Origin: JAOPZW01 sp963803375
Lineage (GTDB): Bacteria; Actinomycetota; Thermoleophilia; Solirubrobacterales; Solirubrobacteraceae
Direction: 5' to 3'
Assembly: GCA_963803375.1 (NCBI GenBank)
Contig: CAWDMB010000008.1
Span: 248,001-312,000, forward strand
Length of the DNA stretch: 64,000 bases
Shown here: positions 8,552-16,651 of the stretch, piece by piece
Layout: every line of letters begins with the position of its first letter
Position numbering within the stretch: the first letter of the stretch is position 1
Translations under genes and position numbers: made by a program
Notes under the pieces: generated by a model
Database searches by the model: none
Told to the model about the DNA's origin: nothing
What the model saw: only the letters and a program-made list of their open reading frames with translations

Positions 8552-8574
8552 CCCCGCCCGGCGCGGGGTTTTCT
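8552..8574 (+). terminator. intrinsic terminator/attenuator in the greA leader
   Basis: CCCCGC (8552-8557) pairs perfectly with GCGGGG (8563-8568) around a 5-base loop and is followed by TTTTCT. It sits between the candidate promoter at 8512 and the greA start at 8601, so it can either end the dus transcript or act as a leader attenuator for greA. Confidence 0.65.
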
Positions 8575-8600
8575 GTCCCGGCCACGACACGAGAGCGCCC

Positions 8601-9083
8601 ATGCCCAAGGACGTCATCCTCACCCCCGAGGGGCTCGAGAAGCTCCAGGCGGACCTCGAGCGCCTGCAGACGACCGATCGGCGCGAGGTCGCCCAGCGCA
8701 TCAAGGATGCCCGCGAGTTCGGCGACATCTCCGAGAACTCGGAGTACGACGACGCCAAGAACGAGCAGATGATGCTCGAGCAGCGCATCGCCCAGCTCGA
8801 GGAGCGACTGCGCTCGGCGCAGGTCATCGACCCGGGCGACATCTCGACCGACACCGTGCAGGTCGGCACGACCGTCCACGTCAAGGACGAGAAGACCGGC
8901 AAGTCGCAGAAGTTCACGATCGTCGGCTCGGCCGAAGCCAACCCGTCGGAGGCCAAGCTCTCGAACGAGTCGCCCGTCGGCCGCGCGCTGCTGGGCCGCA
9001 AGCGCAACGACGTCGTCTCCGTGCATGTGCCGCGCGGGCCGGCGCGCAAGCTGAAGATCACCCGCATCGGCGTCGGGGCCTGA
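8601..9083 (+). CDS. greA: transcription elongation factor GreA
   Basis: GreA enters the RNA polymerase secondary channel and stimulates cleavage of backtracked RNA. The N-terminal coiled coil carries the acidic tip DISENSEYDDAKNEQ, and the C-terminal FKBP-like domain ends with SPVGRALLGRKRNDVVSV, both diagnostic. 160 residues is normal. The ATG at 8601 is preceded by an intrinsic-terminator-like hairpin only 27 bases upstream. A GreA that affects paused polymerase could thereby influence its own leader, though this is inference. Confidence 0.95.
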   Translation: MPKDVILTPEGLEKLQADLERLQTTDRREVAQRIKDAREFGDISENSEYDDAKNEQMMLEQRIAQLEERLRSAQVIDPGDISTDTVQVGTTVHVKDEKTGKSQKFTIVGSAEANPSEAKLSNESPVGRALLGRKRNDVVSVHVPRGPARKLKITRIGVGA

Positions 9084-9097
9084 GGACCCCCGCGCTC

Positions 9098-10543
9098 GTG
9101 GCCGACGAGCTGCTCGCGGGCCGGCGCGAGAAGCTCGAACGGCTCCGCGCCGCCGGGATCGACCCGTTCCCTCACACCTTCGCGGGCGTGATGCCGAGCG
9201 CGGCGGTGCACGCCGCGCACGCGGACCTGCCGGCCGGGGCGGACGGCGACGCGCGTGTCCGCGTCGCGGGGCGCCTGCATGCGCGCCGCGGCCAGGGCCG
9301 CATGGCCTTCCTCGACCTCGACGACCGCTCGGGGCGCCTGCAGCTCCAGGCGCGCGAGGACGTCCTCGGCCCCGAGCGCATGGCGCGGCTGCTCGAGCTC
9401 GACCTCGGCGACCTCGTCGGCGTCGACGGGCTCGTCTTCCGCTCGCGCCGCGGCGAGCTCAGCGTCCGCGTCGAGGACTTCACGGTGCTGGCCAAGAGCC
9501 TGCGCCCGCCGCCCGACAAGTTCCACGGCCTCGCCGACGTCGAGACGCGCTTCCGCCATCGCGAGCTCGACCTCATCGCCAACCCCGAGGCGCGGGCGCT
9601 CTTCGTCACCCGCGCCCGGGCCATCACCGAGGTCCGCCGCTTCCTGGACGACGAGGGCTTCGTCGAGGTCGAGACGCCGGTGCTCCAGCCGCTCTACGGC
9701 GGCGCGCTCGCGCGCCCCTTCACGACCCACCACAACGCGCTCGACCGCGACCTCTATCTGCGCATCGCCACGGAGCTCTACCTGAAGCGGCTCATCGTCG
9801 GCGGGCTCGAGCGGGTCTACGAGCTGGGCAAGGACTTCCGCAACGAGGGCATCTCCTACAAGCACAACCCGGAGTTCACGATGCTCGAGTGGTACGAGGC
9901 CTACGCCGACTACGCCGCGACCGCGGCCCGGCTCGAGCTGCTCGTCGCGCGGGTCGCGGACGCCGTCGGCTACGCCGGTGAGCTCGACTTCACGCCGCCG
10001 TGGCGGCGGGTGAGCTTCGTCGGCGCGATCCGCGACGCGACGGGCATCGACGTCGCCGAGCACCGCGAGGCTGCGGCGCTGCGGGCGACGATCCACGCGC
10101 GCGGCCTCGAGCTGCCGACCGAGGGGATGACGTGGCCCCAGCTCGTCGACGACCTGCTCTCCAAGCACGTCGAGCCGACGCTCGAGCAACCGACGTTCGT
10201 GCTCGACTACCCGGTCGAGCTGTCGCCCTTCGCCAAGGCCCACCGCTCCGAGCCCGGGCTCGTCGAGCGCTTCGAGGCCTTCGCGGGTGGCCTGGAGATC
10301 GCCAACGCGTTCACCGAGCTCAACGACCCCGACGTCCAGCGCGCGCGCTTCGAGGCCCAGGCGCGCCTGGCGGCCGAGGGCAACGCGGAGGCTCAGCCCT
10401 TCGACGAGGCCTTCGTCGCCGCGCTCGAGCACGGCATGCCGCCGACGGGCGGGCTCGGGCTCGGGATCGACCGCCTCGTCATGCTCCTGACCGGCCGGCG
10501 CTCGCTGCGTGAGGTCGTGCTCTTCCCGGTCATGCGCGACTGA
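9098..10543 (+). CDS. lysS: lysyl-tRNA synthetase, class II
   Basis: It charges tRNA-Lys. The N-terminal OB-fold region has RVRVAGRLHARRGQGRMAFLDLDDRSGRLQ-like sequence. Class II motif 1 spans FLDDEGFVEVETPVLQP, motif 2 has FRNEGISYKHNPEFTMLEWY, and motif 3 has GLGLGIDRLVMLLTG. GTG 9098 gives 481 residues, close to the family norm. The open frame extends far upstream but that part is antisense-like noise inside dus and greA. It lies 14 bp after greA, probably co-transcribed; the dus-greA-lysS-clpC order is consistent with the Bacillus-like backbone. Confidence 0.95.
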   Translation: MADELLAGRREKLERLRAAGIDPFPHTFAGVMPSAAVHAAHADLPAGADGDARVRVAGRLHARRGQGRMAFLDLDDRSGRLQLQAREDVLGPERMARLLELDLGDLVGVDGLVFRSRRGELSVRVEDFTVLAKSLRPPPDKFHGLADVETRFRHRELDLIANPEARALFVTRARAITEVRRFLDDEGFVEVETPVLQPLYGGALARPFTTHHNALDRDLYLRIATELYLKRLIVGGLERVYELGKDFRNEGISYKHNPEFTMLEWYEAYADYAATAARLELLVARVADAVGYAGELDFTPPWRRVSFVGAIRDATGIDVAEHREAAALRATIHARGLELPTEGMTWPQLVDDLLSKHVEPTLEQPTFVLDYPVELSPFAKAHRSEPGLVERFEAFAGGLEIANAFTELNDPDVQRARFEAQARLAAEGNAEAQPFDEAFVAALEHGMPPTGGLGLGIDRLVMLLTGRRSLREVVLFPVMRD

Positions 10544-10683
10544 GTCGGCTGCGGCCGGGCGCAGAGCCGCCGCGGGCAAGCCTCGACACGGGGTGCGGTC
10601 GCGCGCGGCCGCGCCGACGGGCTCGGCGGGCGGTGCCCGCGCCGGGCCTGCGAACGGCAGTCGGGGACCGCGGGGCACGTTGG

Positions 10684-10860
10684 TAAACTGGCCTATGCCC
10701 GCCGAGCAAGACCCGGACCAGCTCATCCGCCGCCCGACCGGGGCCGAACAAGGGATGAGGGGACGGGCGCTTCGGCGTCCCCCGACCCCGACCAGTCCAG
10801 AACCAGGCATCGACCCACGCTGACGCGGTAAGGCGCCGGCAGGAAGGACCAAGGCAGCAC
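10684..10860 (+). promoter_or_regulatory. clpC leader: -10 box, 42-codon upstream ORF and hairpin
   Basis: The 317-bp gap between lysS and clpC holds no recognisable gene. A -10-like TAAACT (10684-10689) is followed 5 bases later by ATG 10695, opening a 42-codon frame (starts MPAEQDPDQLIRRPTG, ends IDPR before TGA at 10821-10823). Inside it, near 10759-10782, is a GC-rich hairpin with a TTCG tetraloop (GGGCGC-TTCG-GCGTCC core). clpC begins 37 bases after the small frame stops. The layout resembles a leader peptide with attenuator potential; function unproven. Confidence 0.4.
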
Positions 10861-13452
10861 ATGTTCGAGCGATTCACAGAACGGGCCCGTCAGGTCGTCG
10901 TTCTCGCGCAGGAGGAGGCGCGGACGCTCAAGCACAACTACATCGGCACCGAGCACATCCTCCTCGGCCTCCTGCGCGAGGAGGAGGGGCTGGCAGCTCG
11001 CGTGCTGGAGTCGCTCGACATCACGGTCGAGCGCGTCCGCGCGCAGGTCGTGCGCATCGTGGGCTCGGGCGAGGAGGTCACGTCGGGCCAGATCCCGTTC
11101 ACGCCCCGCGCCAAGAAGGTCCTCGAGCTCGCTCTGCGCGAGGCGCTCAGCCTGGGGCACAACTACATCGGCACGGAGCACATCCTGCTCGGCCTCGTCC
11201 GCGAGAACGAGGGCGTCGCGGCGCGCATCCTCCTCGACTTCGACGCGGACTCCGAGAAGATCCGCAACGAGGTCATCCGCATGCTCTCGGGCCCCGGCGG
11301 CCGGCGCCAGGGCTCCGGCCAGGGCGCCGCGGCGAGCGCCGCCGCCCAGGGCGAGGGCAAGAAGTCCTCCAAGCTGCTCGACCAGTTCGGGCGCAATCTC
11401 ACCAAGCTGGCATCGGAGGGCAAGCTCGACCCCGTCGTCGGCCGCGAGATCGAGATCGAGCGGATCATGCAGATCCTCTCGCGCCGCACGAAGAACAACC
11501 CGGTGCTGATCGGCGAGCCCGGCGTCGGCAAGACAGCCGTCGTCGAGGGCCTCGCCCAGCGCATCACCAACTCCGACGTGCCCGAGCTGCTGAAGGGCAA
11601 GCAGATCTACACGCTGGACCTCGCGGCCCTCGTCGCCGGCTCGAAGTACCGCGGCGAGTTCGAGGAGCGCCTGAAGAAGGTGATGAAGGAGATCACCCAG
11701 CGCGGCGACATCATCCTGTTCATCGACGAGCTCCACAACCTCGTCGGGGCGGGCGCCGCCGAGGGCGCGATCGACGCCGCGTCGATCCTCAAGCCCGCGC
11801 TCGCGCGCGGAGAGCTGCAGACGATCGGCGCGACGACGCTGGACGAGTACCGCAAGTACCTCGAGCGCGACTCGGCGCTCGAGCGGCGCTTCCAGCAGAT
11901 CCGCGTCGACCAGCCGACGACCGAGGAGACCGTGCAGATCCTCAAGGGCCTGCGCGATCGCTACGAGCAGCACCACAAGGTCGACATCACCGACGAGGCC
12001 CTCGAGGCCTCCGCGGAGCTCGCCGACCGCTACATCTCCGACCGCCAGCTGCCCGACAAGGCCATCGACCTGATCGACGAGGCCGCGTCGCGCATGCGCA
12101 TCAAGTCGATGACCTCGCCGCCCGTCTACCGCGAGCTCGAGGGGGAGATCGAGGACACGCGCCGCGCCAAGGAGGCGGCGATCGAGGGCCAGGAGTTCGA
12201 GAAGGCCGCGTCGCTACGCGACCAGGAGCGCAAGCTGTCCAACCGCAAGCGCGAGCTCGAGGAGCAGTGGGAGCGCGGCGAGGGCGACCACGATCGCCCC
12301 GCCATCGGCGAGGAGGAGATCGCCGACATCGTCTCGATGTGGACCGGGATTCCGGTCTTCAAGCTCACCGAGGCCGAGACGCAGAAGCTCATGCGCATGG
12401 AGGACGAGCTGCACAAGCGCGTCATCGGCCAGAGCCCGGCCGTCGAGGTCATCTCGAAGGCCATCCGCCGCTCTCGCGCCGGGCTGAAGGATCCCAAGCG
12501 GCCCACGGGCTCGTTCGTCTTCCTCGGCCCGTCGGGCGTGGGCAAGACGGAGCTGGGCCGTACGCTCGCCGAGTTCCTCTTCGGCGACGAGGACGCGATG
12601 GTGCGCATCGACATGTCGGAGTACATGGAGAAGCACGCCGTGTCGCGCCTCGTGGGGTCGCCTCCGGGCTATATCGGCTACGACGAGGGTGGCCAGCTGA
12701 CCGAGGCCGTGCGTCGCAAGCCCTACTGCGTGCTCCTGCTCGACGAGATCGAGAAGGCGCATCCGGACGTCTTCAACATCCTCCTGCAGATCCTGGAGGA
12801 CGGGCGCCTGACGGACTCGCAGGGGCGGACGGTCGACTTCCGCCACGCGATCGTGATCATGACCTCGAACATCGGCGCGCAGGAGATCGCGCGCAACACC
12901 CCGCTGGGCTTCGCCGTCTCCGACGACGAGACCGGCATCACGTACGAGGACATGAAGAACCGGATCATGGGCGAGCTGAAGAAGGTCTTCCGCCCGGAGT
13001 TCCTGAACCGGATCGACGAGGTCGTCGTCTTCCACAAGCTCGCCAGGGACGAGATCAAGACGATCGTGGAGCTGCTGCTGCGGCGCGTCCGCCAGTCACT
13101 GGCCGAGCGCGAGCTGCAGCTCGAGCTGACCGAGGACGCCAAGGACCTCCTCGTCGAGAAGGGCTGGGACCCGTCGATGGGCGCCCGCCCGCTGCGGCGG
13201 GCGATTCAGCGCTTCATCGAGGATCCGCTCGCGGACTTCGTCCTGCGGGCGGAGCTGCCGGCGGGCGCGACGGTCATGGTCGAGCGCAGCGGCGAGGGCG
13301 AGGAGGAGGAGGTCAACCTCACGGTCATCGAGGCCAAGAAGGTGCCGGCCGCCGTCGGCGGCGGCCGGACCGAGGAGGGCGAGGCCGACGGCGACGAGCA
13401 CGGCGAGGAGCCGCCGCCGCCGCCTCCCGCGGCGGAGGCCGAGCAGTCCTGA
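10861..13452 (+). CDS. clpC: ATP-dependent Clp protease ATP-binding subunit ClpC
   Basis: This Hsp100 unfoldase feeds substrates to ClpP. Two N-terminal Clp repeats open the protein (MFERFTERARQVVVLAQEEA, then a second HNYIGTEHILLGL copy). The first AAA module has Walker A GEPGVGKT near residue 218. A UVR-type coiled segment lies around 424-459, and the second AAA module has GPSGVGKT near 556. The tail is acidic and Pro-rich (HGEEPPPPPPAAEAE), which is longer than in many ClpC proteins. No McsA/McsB/CtsR genes precede it, unlike Bacillus, so its regulation must differ; the long leader may be involved. Confidence 0.96.
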   Translation: MFERFTERARQVVVLAQEEARTLKHNYIGTEHILLGLLREEEGLAARVLESLDITVERVRAQVVRIVGSGEEVTSGQIPFTPRAKKVLELALREALSLGHNYIGTEHILLGLVRENEGVAARILLDFDADSEKIRNEVIRMLSGPGGRRQGSGQGAAASAAAQGEGKKSSKLLDQFGRNLTKLASEGKLDPVVGREIEIERIMQILSRRTKNNPVLIGEPGVGKTAVVEGLAQRITNSDVPELLKGKQIYTLDLAALVAGSKYRGEFEERLKKVMKEITQRGDIILFIDELHNLVGAGAAEGAIDAASILKPALARGELQTIGATTLDEYRKYLERDSALERRFQQIRVDQPTTEETVQILKGLRDRYEQHHKVDITDEALEASAELADRYISDRQLPDKAIDLIDEAASRMRIKSMTSPPVYRELEGEIEDTRRAKEAAIEGQEFEKAASLRDQERKLSNRKRELEEQWERGEGDHDRPAIGEEEIADIVSMWTGIPVFKLTEAETQKLMRMEDELHKRVIGQSPAVEVISKAIRRSRAGLKDPKRPTGSFVFLGPSGVGKTELGRTLAEFLFGDEDAMVRIDMSEYMEKHAVSRLVGSPPGYIGYDEGGQLTEAVRRKPYCVLLLDEIEKAHPDVFNILLQILEDGRLTDSQGRTVDFRHAIVIMTSNIGAQEIARNTPLGFAVSDDETGITYEDMKNRIMGELKKVFRPEFLNRIDEVVVFHKLARDEIKTIVELLLRRVRQSLAERELQLELTEDAKDLLVEKGWDPSMGARPLRRAIQRFIEDPLADFVLRAELPAGATVMVERSGEGEEEEVNLTVIEAKKVPAAVGGGRTEEGEADGDEHGEEPPPPPPAAEAEQS

Positions 13453-13458
13453 GCATCG

Positions 13459-13480
13459 AGGGCCGCCGCGGGGCGGCCCT
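13459..13480 (+). terminator. GC-rich stem-loop after clpC
   Basis: AGGGCCGCC (13459-13467) pairs perfectly with GGCGGCCCT (13472-13480) around a 4-base loop, 7 bases after the clpC stop. There is no T-tract, so it may be an RNA-stabilising or Rho-assisted end rather than a classic intrinsic terminator. Confidence 0.5.
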
Positions 13481-13527
13481 CACGCGTCGCGCGCGCCGGG
13501 CGGCCCGGCTGTTGTCAACGGGTTCGG

Positions 13528-13533
13528 TAGGTT
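13528..13533 (+). promoter_or_regulatory. -10 box candidate for the cNMP-fold gene (TAGGTT)
   Basis: TAGGTT is 6 bases before GTG 13540, so the mRNA would be leaderless. It follows the clpC stem-loop, supporting an independent promoter. Confidence 0.4.
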
Positions 13534-13539
13534 GCCGCC

Positions 13540-13932
13540 GTGGACCCGGGCCGTCTGCGCAAGATCCCCGTCTTCGCCGGCCTCGACGAGGCCGAGCTCG
13601 AGCACATCGCCAAGCTCGCGGCCGAGGTCTCGGTGCCCGCCGGCAAGGAGCTCGTGCGCGAGGGCGACTACTCCTACGACGTCCTCGCCGTCGAGGAGGG
13701 CACGGCCAGCGTGACGCGCCACGCCGAGCACGTCGCCGACATCGGGCCGGGCGACGTCGTCGGCGAGATGGGCGTCCTCGAGCGCGCGCAGCGCAACGCG
13801 ACCGTCGTGGCGACGTCGCCGATGCTCCTCGTCACGCTCACGGGCTGGGACATCCGGCGGTTGCGCAAGAGCGCTCCGGACGCCGTCGCGCACCTGCGCG
13901 ACGTGGTCGCGCAGCGGCGCGACCAGGCCTGA
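13540..13932 (+). CDS. stand-alone cyclic-nucleotide-binding-fold protein
   Basis: 130 residues forming a single cNMP-binding (Crp N-terminal type) beta-roll: IPVFAGLDEAELEHIAKLA, then GKELVREGDYSYDVLAVEEG, GDVVGEMGVLE and RNATVVATSPMLLVTL. The GEMGVLE block corresponds to the phosphate-binding cassette, but the usual RxA segment that contacts the cyclic phosphate is replaced by RNATV, so nucleotide binding is uncertain. No DNA-binding domain follows. It could be a regulatory partner protein. GTG start, own -10 box, and located between clpC and a convergent secreted protein gene. Confidence 0.7.
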   Translation: MDPGRLRKIPVFAGLDEAELEHIAKLAAEVSVPAGKELVREGDYSYDVLAVEEGTASVTRHAEHVADIGPGDVVGEMGVLERAQRNATVVATSPMLLVTLTGWDIRRLRKSAPDAVAHLRDVVAQRRDQA

Positions 13933-13980
13933 GCTCGCTCGGGTCGTCCGTGCCGGGCTGCGTCGGGCGCGCCCTCGACG

Positions 13981-14637
13981 TCAGCCGACGGTGAACGCGG
14001 CGCCCCAGAGCAGGCAGGCCGCCCGTGGGCCCGGCGAGTTGTCGGTTCGCGCCGCGCCGATCACCAGCACCGAGCGCCCGCGGGCCTGCAGGAGGACCTG
14101 GAAGAGGCCGTCGGCGCTCGGGAGGATCGTCACGGCCTGCCCACGCGGCGCCGCGAAGACGATCGGGCGCGAGCCCTCGTCGACGTCACGCCCGAGCAGA
14201 CGCGAGACGTTGACGCCCTGCGACGGGGTCGCGGTGAACGTGACCGTCGTCCGGGTCGTCGCGGTCCCCGGCGTCGGGTCGACGTCGGCGCACTGGGCGT
14301 CCATGCGCCCGACGCCGTCGACGATGAGCAGCCGGCGCGGCGCGCCGGGGCTGTTGTCGGTGGTCCGCACGTACGTCGAGAGGGATGTCGCGGCGCCGCG
14401 CATGACGCCAGCGACGTAGGTCGCCGGCAGGCGGCCACGGTTCGCTCCGCGGCGCTTCGTGGCGACGAGCTTGCCCGCCGCGCGCTTGTGCGAGGCGCCC
14501 GCGCGGACCGCGCTCAGGCCATCGACGGCGCCGCTGTTACGCGCGTACGTCACCGCCGCGACGGCGGTGCCGGAGAGGGCCACGACGAGGGCGATCAGCG
14601 CGACGACCATGGCGGGGGACGGCAAGCGGAGCCTCAT
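13981..14637 (-). CDS. secreted or membrane-anchored protein of unknown function
   Basis: 218 residues. The first 30 (MRLRLPSPAMVVALIALVVA then LSGTAVAAV) form a signal peptide or anchor. RLPSPAMVVALIA is a sequence I associate with large families of exported proteins in Solirubrobacterales, which supports the taxonomic guess. The rest is Thr/Arg/Gly-rich with beta-strand character and no catalytic motif. Two repeats of RTDNSPG (near residues 91 and 201) suggest an internal duplication. It is convergent with the cNMP-fold gene (48 bp gap) and divergent from radA. Function not recognised. Confidence 0.6.
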   Translation of the reverse strand: MRLRLPSPAMVVALIALVVALSGTAVAAVTYARNSGAVDGLSAVRAGASHKRAAGKLVATKRRGANRGRLPATYVAGVMRGAATSLSTYVRTTDNSPGAPRRLLIVDGVGRMDAQCADVDPTPGTATTRTTVTFTATPSQGVNVSRLLGRDVDEGSRPIVFAAPRGQAVTILPSADGLFQVLLQARGRSVLVIGAARTDNSPGPRAACLLWGAAFTVG

Positions 14638-14791
14638 CGGCCTCCTCCTCTTCGACGGCGGGTCGCGCCCACGCTATCGCTGCTCGGCGGCGCCGGCGGA
14701 AGTCGTGTGGGTTGAGGGCCGAGGTTGCGCTCGGGTCGTCGCGTCGGCGGGCGGGCCCGGGCACGGGGGAGGGTCCGGCCGCCCCGGTCCC

Positions 14792-14797
14792 TAGGCT
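14792..14797 (+). promoter_or_regulatory. -10 box candidate for radA (TAGGCT)
   Basis: TAGGCT lies 11 bases before the radA ATG at 14809 in the 171-bp divergent gap. No clear -35. Confidence 0.4.
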
Positions 14798-14808
14798 CGG
14801 GGACCGCC

Positions 14809-16158
14809 ATGGCCCGACCCTCCTCCCTCCACGTCTGCTCGGCCTGCGGCGCCACGACGCCGCGCTGGCACGGGCGCTGCCCGGCGTGCGGCGAGTGGAA
14901 CACGCTGATCGAGGGGCGCGCTCCCGCGCGCTCGGGCCCGCCGGGGCGCCACCGGGGCGCGGGCGCCGCCGGGCGGCCGGTGCCGCTGCGCGAGGTCAGC
15001 GCCCAGCACGCGCCGCGCCTGACCACGGGGATCGGCGAGCTCGATCGCGTCCTGGGCGGCGGGCTCGTCCCGGGTTCGCTCGTCCTCCTCGGCGGCTCCC
15101 CGGGGATCGGCAAGTCGACGCTCACGAACATGGCGCTCGGCCGGCTCGCGGCCGCCGGGCGGCGCACGCTCTACGTCTCGGGCGAGGAGTCGGCGGCGCA
15201 GATCCGCCTGCGGGCCGAGCGGCTGGGCCCGGCCGCGCTCGAGGTCCCGGTCCTCGCCGAGACCGACCTCGACGCCGTCGTCGCGACGATCGAGGCCGAG
15301 CGCCCCGACGCCTGCGTCGTCGACTCCGTCCAGACGCTGCACGCGGCGGCGCTCGAGTCGGCGCCCGGCACGGTCGGGCAGGTGCGCGAGGTGGCCACGC
15401 GCATCACCGAGGTGGCCAAGGCCCGGGGCACCGCGGTCGTGCTCGTCGGGCACGTCACGAAGGAGGGCGCCCTCGCGGGCCCGCGCGTGCTCGAGCACCT
15501 CGTGGACTGCGTGCTGCAGTTCGAGGGCGAGCGCGAGCGGACGTACCGCACGCTGCGCGCGCTCAAGAACCGCTTCGGGTCCACGAACGACGTCGGCGTC
15601 TTCGAGATGCGCGAGGGCGGCCTCGTCGAGGTCCTCGACGCGAGCGCGCGCTTCGTGGGCGACGCCACGCGCGCGCCCGGGAGCGTCGTGCTCGCGGCGA
15701 TGGAGGGCTCGCGACCGCTGCTCGTCGAGGTCCAGGCGCTCGTCTCGCCGAGCGAGCTCGTGCCGCCCCGGCGGGTGTGCACCGGGCTGGACCGCAACCG
15801 TCTGGCGCTCGTCCTCGCCGTGCTCGCGCGCCACGCGGGCGTCGGCGTGGGCATCAGCGACGTCTTCGTCAACGTCGTCGGCGGCGTGCGCATCGAGGAG
15901 CCGGGGGCCGACCTGGCGATCGCGCTCGCGGTCGCGGGCGCCGCGCGCGGCGTCGCGACCGAGCCCGCGCCGCTGGCCTGCTTCGGCGAGGTCGGGCTCA
16001 CCGGCGAGCTGCGCTCGGTCGCCCATCCCGACAGGCGCGCCGAGGAGGCCGCCAAGTTCGGGCTGCGCGCCGTCGTCTCGCCGGCCGGCGCGCCGACGCT
16101 GCGCGCCGCCGTGCGTGCGGCGCTCGGGGCCGGCGGGCGCGCCGCCGCGGCCGCGTAA
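14809..16158 (+). CDS. radA: DNA repair protein RadA
   Basis: RadA (Sms) is a RecA-like ATPase that helps branch migration and processing of recombination intermediates. An N-terminal four-Cys zinc finger (CSACGATTPRWHGRCPACG), Walker A GGSPGIGKST, Walker B CVVDSVQTL, the RadA-specific KNRFG motif, and a C-terminal Lon-like domain (NVVGGVRIEEPGADLAIALA) are all present. ATG 14809 gives 449 residues. The open frame extends 28 codons further upstream but that part is not conserved. clpC-radA-disA order matches Firmicutes, here with two genes between radA and disA. Confidence 0.95.
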   Translation: MARPSSLHVCSACGATTPRWHGRCPACGEWNTLIEGRAPARSGPPGRHRGAGAAGRPVPLREVSAQHAPRLTTGIGELDRVLGGGLVPGSLVLLGGSPGIGKSTLTNMALGRLAAAGRRTLYVSGEESAAQIRLRAERLGPAALEVPVLAETDLDAVVATIEAERPDACVVDSVQTLHAAALESAPGTVGQVREVATRITEVAKARGTAVVLVGHVTKEGALAGPRVLEHLVDCVLQFEGERERTYRTLRALKNRFGSTNDVGVFEMREGGLVEVLDASARFVGDATRAPGSVVLAAMEGSRPLLVEVQALVSPSELVPPRRVCTGLDRNRLALVLAVLARHAGVGVGISDVFVNVVGGVRIEEPGADLAIALAVAGAARGVATEPAPLACFGEVGLTGELRSVAHPDRRAEEAAKFGLRAVVSPAGAPTLRAAVRAALGAGGRAAAAA

Positions 16159-16176
16159 CCTGGGTAGTGCCCTCCG

Positions 16177-16650
16177 ATGCCCCTGCTCCTTGGCGTCCTG
16201 GCTCTGCTCGTGCTCGCCGCTCCCGCCGCGGGCGCCGAGCAGATCGACGCCGCCGCGCAGGCGCTGCGCTCCGATCCCGTCTACGTCGCGCCCGGGGCCG
16301 AGGACCGGCTCGACGCGGCCGGGGCGCAGCGGGTCCGGACCGCGATCCGCGAGCGCGGCGAGGGCCCGATCTACGTGGCCGTCCTGCACTACAACGCGCC
16401 CGGCTACTTCGGGCCGTGGGCCGGTGGGTTCTATGGCGGCTTCGGCCTCGGCGGCGGCCTGCTGCCGGGCCTGCTCTTCGGCACCGCGCTCGGTGGGATG
16501 CTCGACGCGCCCGCGGCCTACGGCAACGGTGGCGGGGACTTCGGTGGCGGTGGCGACTTCGGTGGCGGTGGCGACTTCGGTGGCGGTGGCGACTTCGGTG
16601 GCGGTGGCGACTTCGGCGGCGGCGGCGACTTCGGCGGCGGCGGCTTCTGA
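16177..16650 (+). CDS. secreted protein with C-terminal GGGGDF repeats
   Basis: 157 residues. A signal peptide MPLLLGVLALLVLAAPAAGA is followed by a 50-residue domain (IDAAAQALRSDPVYVAPGAE then RVRTAIRERGEGPIYVAVL) that resembles small actinobacterial extracytoplasmic domains with a DPVYV motif. A hydrophobic Gly-rich stretch follows, then five to six GGGGDF repeats to the end. TAACCT at 16156-16161, overlapping the radA stop, could be its -10 box. It ends 1 bp before the convergent methyltransferase gene. The Gly/Asp/Phe tail is low complexity and probably surface-exposed. Exact role unknown. Confidence 0.65.
   Translation: MPLLLGVLALLVLAAPAAGAEQIDAAAQALRSDPVYVAPGAEDRLDAAGAQRVRTAIRERGEGPIYVAVLHYNAPGYFGPWAGGFYGGFGLGGGLLPGLLFGTALGGMLDAPAAYGNGGGDFGGGGDFGGGGDFGGGGDFGGGGDFGGGGDFGGGGF
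16528..16650 (+). repeat. 18-bp tandem repeat encoding GGGGDF
   Basis: Four identical 18-bp units (GGTGGCGGTGGCGACTTC) start at 16543, 16561, 16579 and 16597. A synonymous variant starts at 16615, and partial units flank them at 16528 and 16633. It is in frame within the secreted protein gene, so copy-number changes keep the frame. Confidence 0.9.
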
Positions 16651-16651
16651 G

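Noticed and set aside
7535..9097. 521-codon extension upstream of lysS in the same frame
   Set aside because: It runs through dus and greA in the wrong frame and is Arg/Ala-rich; GTG 9098 gives a normal-length LysRS.
13981..14637. Secreted protein as a sortase or lipoprotein substrate
   Set aside because: No lipobox Cys and no LPxTG-like motif; only a signal/anchor helix is visible.
16528..16650. Short regular repeats considered as a CRISPR array
   Set aside because: Units are head-to-tail with no spacers, in frame, and encode a Gly-rich tail.
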